From the NCBI RefSeq assembly GCF_002127325.2, contig NC_035443.2, positions 149,936,703 through 150,000,702 of the forward strand: 64,000 nt of DNA, written 5' to 3'. Position numbers and translations under genes: made by a program. How positions within the stretch are numbered: the stretch's first letter is position 1; each line of letters begins with the position of its first letter. The notes beneath the pieces are model-generated. The model saw nothing but the letters and a program-made list of their open reading frames with translations. It ran no database searches and was not told where the DNA came from. The stretch comes from Helianthus annuus. Taxonomy: Eukaryota > Streptophyta > Magnoliopsida > Asterales > Asteraceae. Shown piece by piece: positions 58,651 to 64,000 of this stretch.

Positions 58651-59002
58651 TATACATGTTAGTATGTTGCCCGCTGGTGGGCCCCCGATTCGTGCCGGGT
58701 AGTTACCCAATGAGTATTAGGCTTGATATAAGACAATTTTACAACCAGAGTATCAATATCTGTCCCAAACCCGTCACATTGTACCCGGTAACACTGTTAC
58801 CACACAATATTAATAAGACATATCATATCCATAACTGAAATTAAACCACACATTCGTTTCATTCTAGTATTATGATATGAGGTACGAGTTGACATAATTG
58901 GTAAACACAAGTTTCTCCCTTTTTTTTTTCTCTCTAATAAAGTAAAAGTCTTATTCCATTGTCTTATTTATCATTGAAAGCAAACATTACATGTTTTTGT
59001 AA
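58651..59002. other. 3' flank of the glucanase gene
   Basis: Non-coding. On the minus strand AATAAGAC-type polyadenylation-like signals occur at about 58945-58975, within 60 bp of the stop codon. A CT-rich run lies at 58917-58934. Confidence 0.45.
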
Positions 59003-60680
59003 CTAGAAGCTTAGTTGATACTTGGATACTTGACCAGGAGTGAAAACCCCGAAATTCTTTTCTGTCGGTTCTCCTGTTTTATCGTTTTCATCAAACATTG
59101 CAAACAAATATGTCTCTATGGGTTTTCCAGGCCTTACAGGAGTCCCCCTTGAACTTTTCACATGTGAAATCAAGTTTCTATAGTATGTTCCAGCGTTTCC
59201 AGGTGTCGCAGAATTGTGTCCGGCAGATGGCCATCCACTCTCCGACACAACAATCTTAACATCGGCTCCACCAAGACGCGATTGGGCTGCATAATGAGCA
59301 TCATACATGGCATCAAAAAGGTTAAAGTACGGTCGATCACCATCCTTATAAGCGGGTGTGGTTCTGGTAAATAATGCAAATGGGAGATCTGGCGACGCAG
59401 GGGGACCAATATGAGCAAAGTAAGGGTAGATATTAGCAAGCATTGGTGAACCATTTTTGACTAGAAATGTGATTATTGGTCGGATAAAATCCGCCACATT
59501 GACATGAAATACACCAATACTCGGTGGATATGAATCTTTTAATAGGCCCGTGTAGGTTGCGGTTGAGACCTTGATTTGGTTAGCTCTGCCTGCGGCTTCA
59601 AGGGCATTTTGGACATTTATCATTGCTGGAAGCACGAAACGGACAAACTGACGAGTTACATCATTATTTGGATCAACTTCGTTTCCGACAGAGATGTATC
59701 GGAAACTAACATCAGGGTAATTTACGATGTTGTTTCTAACCCAATCAGTTGCAAGATTTGGGTTTGTTAGGTTCTCAAGACTAACGTTAGGAACATCAAG
59801 AATGAGTTCGATATTGGTTCCCCTGAGGGCTTCAAGAATGTCTGATCTCGGAGCATAGATTCGCATCCTGGTTATGCGGTTCCTTATGTAAAGGCTTACA
59901 ACTTGTCGTGGCGAAGGCAAATTGTTAGCTATTGTTCCATAGCATACACCTACTGATTGTGCATCTGTTTTGCACAAAGATTAAAATCATTAAACATGAT
60001 AAAACATTTTCAAAATAGTTGACATCTTACTTATATACTATGTACAAACATACAAAAAAATAATAAGATGATCACTTTTAATGTATATTAAGGTACAATT
60101 TAATCTGTCTGACTTTAGAATATACAATGCCGAACTTGCATGTATTATTAAAACATGTAACATTTTGCCTCGCATACCAACAATATTGTTCACTTTGCCC
60201 AGTAACCAATATGCTTAAAACACGTTAATGGTATTTGAGTTGAGACATTCCTTATGATCCAACATCTCTCGTGTAGATAACACATAACAAAACGATATGA
60301 GATTTGTCTAACGTGTTACAAAAACCAAAAACCAAAAACCAAAAACCAAAAACCAAATTTCATATACATAAGAGATAGGACGTAGCAAAATATATTTGTA
60401 CTAGGTTATTGACTAATGTATTACACCATTTGTATAATAAAAATGATATAATTGTACAACCTAAAAAAAAACTGTTTTCTAAACGGATTAGGTACACAAA
60501 ATATATTCGCATACAACTTTACGTGGTTTGAGTGTAAATAGTATTCATTACACACACGTATACATGTACATGACATATATGTAGAGAGAAGGATGGGAAG
60601 ATAGATATGGATAGAGGGAGACCTGCAGTGAAAACGAAGATGTTTATGAGTAAACCGAGAAGTAGGAGATTTAATGCCAT
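59003..60680 (-). CDS. Secreted glucan endo-1,3-beta-glucosidase (GH17, PR-2 type)
   Basis: Two exons: 60623-60680 (ATG at 60678-60680) and 59003-59964, joined by a 658-bp GT-AG intron, giving 339 codons. Exon 1 encodes a hydrophobic signal peptide (MALNLLLLGLLINIFVFTA) and the intron falls right after it, the usual position in this family. Mature GH17 follows: AQSVGVCYGTIANNLPSP, MRIYAPRSDILEALRGTNIE, proton-donor Glu in YISVGNEVDP, and nucleophile Glu in KIVVSESGWPSAG, the family signature. It ends NFGVFTPGQVSKYQLSF with no vacuolar C-terminal extension, so an apoplastic enzyme is likely. Such enzymes hydrolyse beta-1,3-glucans (callose, fungal walls) in defence or development. No lesion seen. 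The only intact host gene here. Confidence 0.93.
60320..60357. repeat. 7-bp microsatellite (AAAAACC)5 in the glucanase intron
   Basis: Five tandem AAAAACC units. It resembles, but is not, the plant telomere repeat (CCCTAAA). Probably slippage. Confidence 0.85.
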
Positions 60681-60725
60681 GACGTTCAGTTTAATAGTTT
60701 ATGGAGTTTGTGTATCGGGATCCAA

Positions 60726-60738
60726 CCATATATATAGT
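60726..60738 (-). promoter_or_regulatory. TATA box of the glucanase gene
   Basis: The minus strand reads ACTATATATATGG about 45-60 bp before the ATG, implying a short 5' leader. The flanking segment (60731-60997) is the one duplicated at 57739-58000. Confidence 0.75.
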
Positions 60739-60997
60739 GCCGAGCTTGGCTGGTTAGGAGAATTAAATAATACAAGTGTAAAGTTATAATTTAAAATTAT
60801 TCATTTTCTATCATTATTTTGCATATTCCACACAAACGGACATAATTCATTATAAACGAGAGTAAAGTTTTGTTTTCATGTTCACTTCTAAAAATACTAG
60901 TGGACTATGGAATAGAAAAGTACGATTAGAGGAATAGAGGGTTCCAAAAAAAAAAAAAAAAAAGGTTTGATGGCAATAAAAATCTTAGTTAACATTA
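60731..60997 (-). repeat. Glucanase promoter segment, resident copy of the duplication
   Basis: Starts at the TATA box and runs about 267 bp upstream. It aligns with 57739-58000 apart from a longer A run (60948-60963) and about 15 substitutions or small indels by eye. Confidence 0.8.
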
Positions 60998-61204
60998 TTG
61001 ATTTAAATGTCATGAATTTGAATTTAGATATGTTTGATGTAAGAACTTATACATATATTTTGTAGAAGATTATTAACTGCATGGTAAATGTGATTATGTA
61101 ATTATAGGAAAAAATATTTTGAGAAGAACTTTTAACAACCAATCATTTCATTTATTTACTTTGTAGAATTAAATATTATTTTAATGCAATTAACATTTAA
61201 TATA
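60998..61204. other. AT-rich upstream spacer
   Basis: Nothing recognised; ends at a MITE. Confidence 0.5.
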
Positions 61205-61460
61205 GAGTATATTATACAGATTGTCCTTTAATTATACACCAAATTTCACTCACTGGCCTTTGTTTTTAATCTGTGATAATTTTTTCCCTTACGCGATGGG
61301 CACATGGATGCATTTAATTGGGTAGGTGGATAGGGTTTAGAGCAACGGACAAGGTGTGTGCCAATTTGTTATTTAAAGGACATGTAGTGCACAAATTAAA
61401 GACAAAGGTCAGTGAGTGAAATTTGATGTATAATTAAAGGACAATATGTGTAAATTACTC
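61205..61460. mobile_element. MITE, 256 bp, about 58-bp terminal inverted repeats
   Basis: Ends GAGTATATTATACAGATTGTCC against the complement of GGACAATATGTGTAAATTACTC. Arms stay complementary through 'aatttcactcactg'. Flanking 9-mers (61196-61204 TTTAATATA, 61461-61469 AATAATATA) match at 7 of 9, suggesting a decayed Mutator-type duplication. Confidence 0.75.
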
Positions 61461-61554
61461 AATAATATATGTAATTCATGATTACATATATATTTACACA
61501 TATATGTAATTTGATTTTTTATGTCGTACTTTAATTATAATGAGGTTTGCATTA

Positions 61555-61613
61555 ATAATTGATTTTGCGTTCATTATTACGGTTCTCGCAATATTTAGCA
61601 TTCCCAAGATAAC

Positions 61614-61614
<1 letters not shown>
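61555..61614. repeat. MITE terminus copy ('ggttctc...aagataacct')
   Basis: Resembles 62452-62505 (both contain GGTTCTC, then AATA(C/T)TTAG, then AAGATAACCT). It is probably an end of the same small element family, cut by the AT tract. Confidence 0.5.

Positions 61615-61617
<3 letters not shown>

Positions 61618-61679
<62 letters not shown>
61618..61679. repeat. (AT)n followed by (AG)n microsatellite
   Basis: About 34 bp of AT then about 28 bp of AG. Another (AT)n run lies at about 62083-62101 on the far side of the foldback element. Confidence 0.95.
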
Positions 61680-61682
<3 letters not shown>

Positions 61683-62082
61683 GCGCTAAAATAATAACCA
61701 CCTCGAGTTGTAAGAACCGTGAGAACTTTTTGATCCGGGGCGAGGTGGACCAATTTTTTTTTTCATAAACGTAGATGCGTTTATTATAAACACATTTGTA
61801 AAAAAATTCAAAAAAAAAATGTCGTGTGTGTAGTTTTGAGCACCACAAGTTTGTGTTTACGGTACCCGTAAATTTTCCGGTTAGATTTACGGTACCCGTA
61901 AACACAAACTTGTGGTGCTCAAAACTACACACACGACATTTTTTTTTTGAATTTTTTTTACAAATGTGTTTATAATACACGCAACTACGTTTATGAAAAA
62001 AAAATTTGGTCCACCTCGCCCCGTACGATGTAGTTCTTACGGTTCTTACAACTCGAGGTGGTTCTCATTTTAGCGGTCCCCT
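61680..62082. mobile_element. Foldback element between two (AT)n tracts
   Basis: Two arms of about 190 bp (about 61682-61872 and 61886-62078) are near-perfect reverse complements around a short centre (TTTTCCGGTTAGA). Outer ends read GCGCTAAAAT and, inverted, CCGCTAAAAT. AT tracts on both sides suggest insertion into a TA microsatellite. No coding capacity; the minus-strand open frame across it is an artefact of the arms. Confidence 0.8.
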
Positions 62083-62159
62083 ATATATATATATATATAT
62101 GTGTGTGTAATTACAAAATGAATAGTTGTTAATTAGCAGCTTTTGAAGTTCTTAAATCT

Positions 62160-62512
62160 TTTAAGTTACCAAGATATTCAAATAAACAAATCAACTCGTA
62201 TAAATATCCCTTATTTTTAAACAATTATCTCCTCTTTCAAAATCACTTTTAATAAAAAATTTACACATACGTAAATATAACAAATTTATGTATGCATAAA
62301 TGGCAAACTTACACATGTGTAAATTTTCTTTATTTACGAATACATGTAAATTTAAATGTGTAAATTTAATTTCTAATATTGTATTCGAATAATAATGATA
62401 AATGTAAAAAAAATGAATTTGAATTGTTTTTTTATCAAGTTCTCGTGGTTTTTTATCCGTTCTTATGGTTCTCAAAATACTTAGTGTTCTCAAGATAACC
62501 TCTCTCCTACAC
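62160..62512. repeat. AT-rich MITE-like segment with AAGATAACCT end
   Basis: Contains several copies of 'acacatgtgtaaat/ttacacatacgtaaat' and the right end GGTTCTC...AAGATAACCT. The left boundary is uncertain and no clear duplication is seen. Confidence 0.45.
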
Positions 62513-62638
62513 ACACACACATATGGTTGGTTCCGGTACACAATGTCGTAACCTAAGAAACATAAAGAAAACCGGGTCCAACGAACACCAATTTAATTCA
62601 TTTAGGCGACATGAGAACCGGTTCGCCAAATCCTAACT

Positions 62639-62770
62639 TGAAACCCTAACCTCTCAACCCTAAACCCTAAACCCTAAAGTTAAATCAAAAACCCTAAAGC
62701 TAAACCATAAACTCTAAAGCTAAACCCTAAAAGTTAAACTCTAAATCTTAAAAGCTAAAGCCTAAATAAA
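62639..62770. repeat. Degenerate interstitial telomere-like repeats
   Basis: Three perfect CCCTAAA units (about 62657-62678) surrounded by decayed variants (CATAAA, CTCTAAAG, CCTAAAGC) up to about 62770. Either an interstitial telomere relic or simple-repeat expansion. Confidence 0.75.
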
Positions 62771-62871
62771 TTTTATTAGGGTTCCACGAGCCGAATCTAA
62801 CGACGCTTGAATAACTTCGGACTTCGGAGTTTATTTGACCCGATTTCCATTGTTTTTTAAGTTAAAATCTA

Positions 62872-63202
62872 GAGTAAATTGCCAAAATCGTCCATGAGAT
62901 TTGAACATATTTGTCAGTTTCATATAAAACAACCTTTTTGTATCATATTAGCCTTTATTTTTGAGATTTTTGTCATTTTCATCTAACCGTATAATTTGCT
63001 TTATTTTTCCTGCCAGGCATTTGGATGAAAATGGTAAAAAATCGCAATCCCAGAGACGATTTTGTCAAAAAGGTAGACCTCTGGATCAAAATGACAAAAA
63101 ATCTCAAAAGTGAAAGAGAATATGGTACAAAAAGTTGTTTTGAATGAAACTGACAAACACTCTCAAATCCCAAATCTCAAGGACGATTTTGAAAATTTAC
63201 TC
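62872..63202. mobile_element. Mutator-like MITE, 331 bp, perfect 9-bp target duplication
   Basis: Flanked by TAAAATCTA at 62863-62871 and 63203-63211. Termini GAGTAAATT and AATTTACTC begin imperfect inverted repeats of about 60 bp. A 9-bp duplication is the hallmark of the Mutator superfamily. No ORF of note; it must be mobilised in trans. Confidence 0.85.
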
Positions 63203-63518
63203 TAAAATCTATTTGTATTTTATCTTTTGTGTATGTTTAGAAAGAGTTTTTTTATAACACTAAACATAAAGATTTATTTGTTTGTATCTAATATAATATA
63301 ATTATATGCATACAAACTTGAGGCGGCTAACAAGAGAATCCAAAACCGGATAATCCAAATTTTTTTAGTGCTATTTTTTCGTTCATCTCCCGTATTAAGA
63401 ACTGTGATTCGTTGAAATTTCCAGTATTTGTAACTACATGTGTTTTAAGTATATATATAAACCAAAAGAAAATGACAAACATTTAAAATTAGGAAATTGA
63501 CGTGTAATAATCTCAACT

Positions 63519-64000
63519 AGAGATCATTGACCATTGACAGTCCCACATTTGAATATTCCCCCATCAGTCACACCTTTCACCTATTTTTCCTAAATTGATC
63601 TCCTGTTAAAAAACTTAATAGAGTTATGTTTTTTTTTTTCCAAAATTACAAACAGTTTTCTTACGGGTTTTGATCAGAACGACGATACGAGTCCATTTAT
63701 GTAAAACTTGCCTCGAAACGATGCTCCAAACGATGAAAATGGCGCTTCAATTCGGGTGTTTAAATTTCCAATTAACAAAAATCAAGTCATTTGAAGCACC
63801 GTTTCGAGGTAAGTTTTAGATCAATAGACTCGTATCGTTGTTCTGATCAAAAGCCATAGAAAAAACTGTTTGTAATTTGGAAAAAAAACATAACTCTGTT
63901 AAGTTTTTTTAACGTGGGATCAGTGTAGGAAAAGTAGACAAAAGGTGGGACTAGTGGGGGAAATATTTAAAGGTGGGACTGTCAATGGCCAATGACCTCT
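63519..64000. mobile_element. Long foldback element reaching the window end
   Basis: The left end AGAGATCATTGACCATTGAC is mirrored by the complement of GTCAATGGCCAATGACCTCT at the last bases. Arms of roughly 230 bp, including 'gatacgagtcca' against 'tagactcgtatc' and 'cctcgaaacgatgc' against 'gcaccgtttcgagg'. The right flank lies outside the window, so the duplication cannot be seen. Confidence 0.8.

Noticed and set aside
60320..60357. Telomere repeat in the glucanase intron
   Set aside because: The unit is AAAAACC, not CCCTAAA; a simple microsatellite.
61615..61980. A 121-codon minus-strand open frame
   Set aside because: It runs through a foldback arm, an AG run and an AT run (SLSLSLSIYIYIYI end). 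It is a by-product of the inverted repeat and microsatellites.

Overview
The window is plant nuclear DNA, almost certainly from a composite (Asteraceae). This rests on GT-AG introns, long LTR retrotransposons of typical plant lineages, a plant GH17 beta-1,3-glucanase, and LTR repeats (ACACGGCCCCGTGT doublets, ATCCGATCGG arrays) that I associate with sunflower, lettuce and chrysanthemum relatives. The species is not fixed by sequence alone. About 56 kb is nested and decayed mobile DNA; one intact host gene lies near the right end.

Left part (1-17.7 kb). 1-2948 is coding-free LTR-like DNA with a minus-strand TATA box, a 24-bp palindrome and a short tandem array. 2949-7106 is the 5' half of a minus-strand, gag-only copia-like element (LTR, PBS, broken gag). 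At its LTR edge lies a five-exon fragment of the ribosome-biogenesis gene NOP14 (7107-7882), damaged by one extra A. After about 4 kb of unassigned sequence come the C-terminal piece of a Helitron PIF1-like helicase and a Helitron 3' terminus (CTAG at 12465-12468). That terminus sits exactly inside the LTR of a second, near-complete but stop-ridden minus-strand Ty1/copia element (12469-16995).

Centre (17748-56948). One plus-strand Ty3/gypsy chromovirus (Tekay/Del-like, about 10.7 kb of its own sequence) is flanked by the 5-bp duplication CTTTG. Three younger elements split it, all in the opposite orientation and each with a perfect 5-bp target duplication: (a) in the 5' LTR, a 12.8-kb LTR-internal-LTR-internal-LTR array of a non-autonomous gypsy family with two conserved small ORFs and no pol (18601-31419, CTAGG); (b) between RT and RNase H, a 6.2-kb gag-only copia-like element (36764-42995, AAGAG); (c) in the 3' LTR, a 9.45-kb non-coding large-LTR derivative (45815-55265, ATGGA).

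Right part (56949-64000). This looks like gene-flanking DNA: a duplicated promoter segment, an inverted LTR relic, an intact secreted GH17 glucanase gene on the minus strand (59003-60680, two exons), then a cluster of foldback/MITE elements, one with a perfect 9-bp duplication typical of Mutator, plus degenerate telomere-like repeats.

The most interesting pattern crosses families. In six LTR families of different lineage, a family-specific cluster of short, often self-complementary, CpG-bearing repeats sits just upstream of the LTR TATA box. In the tandem-array family these are palindrome doublets with a fixed 21-bp period.
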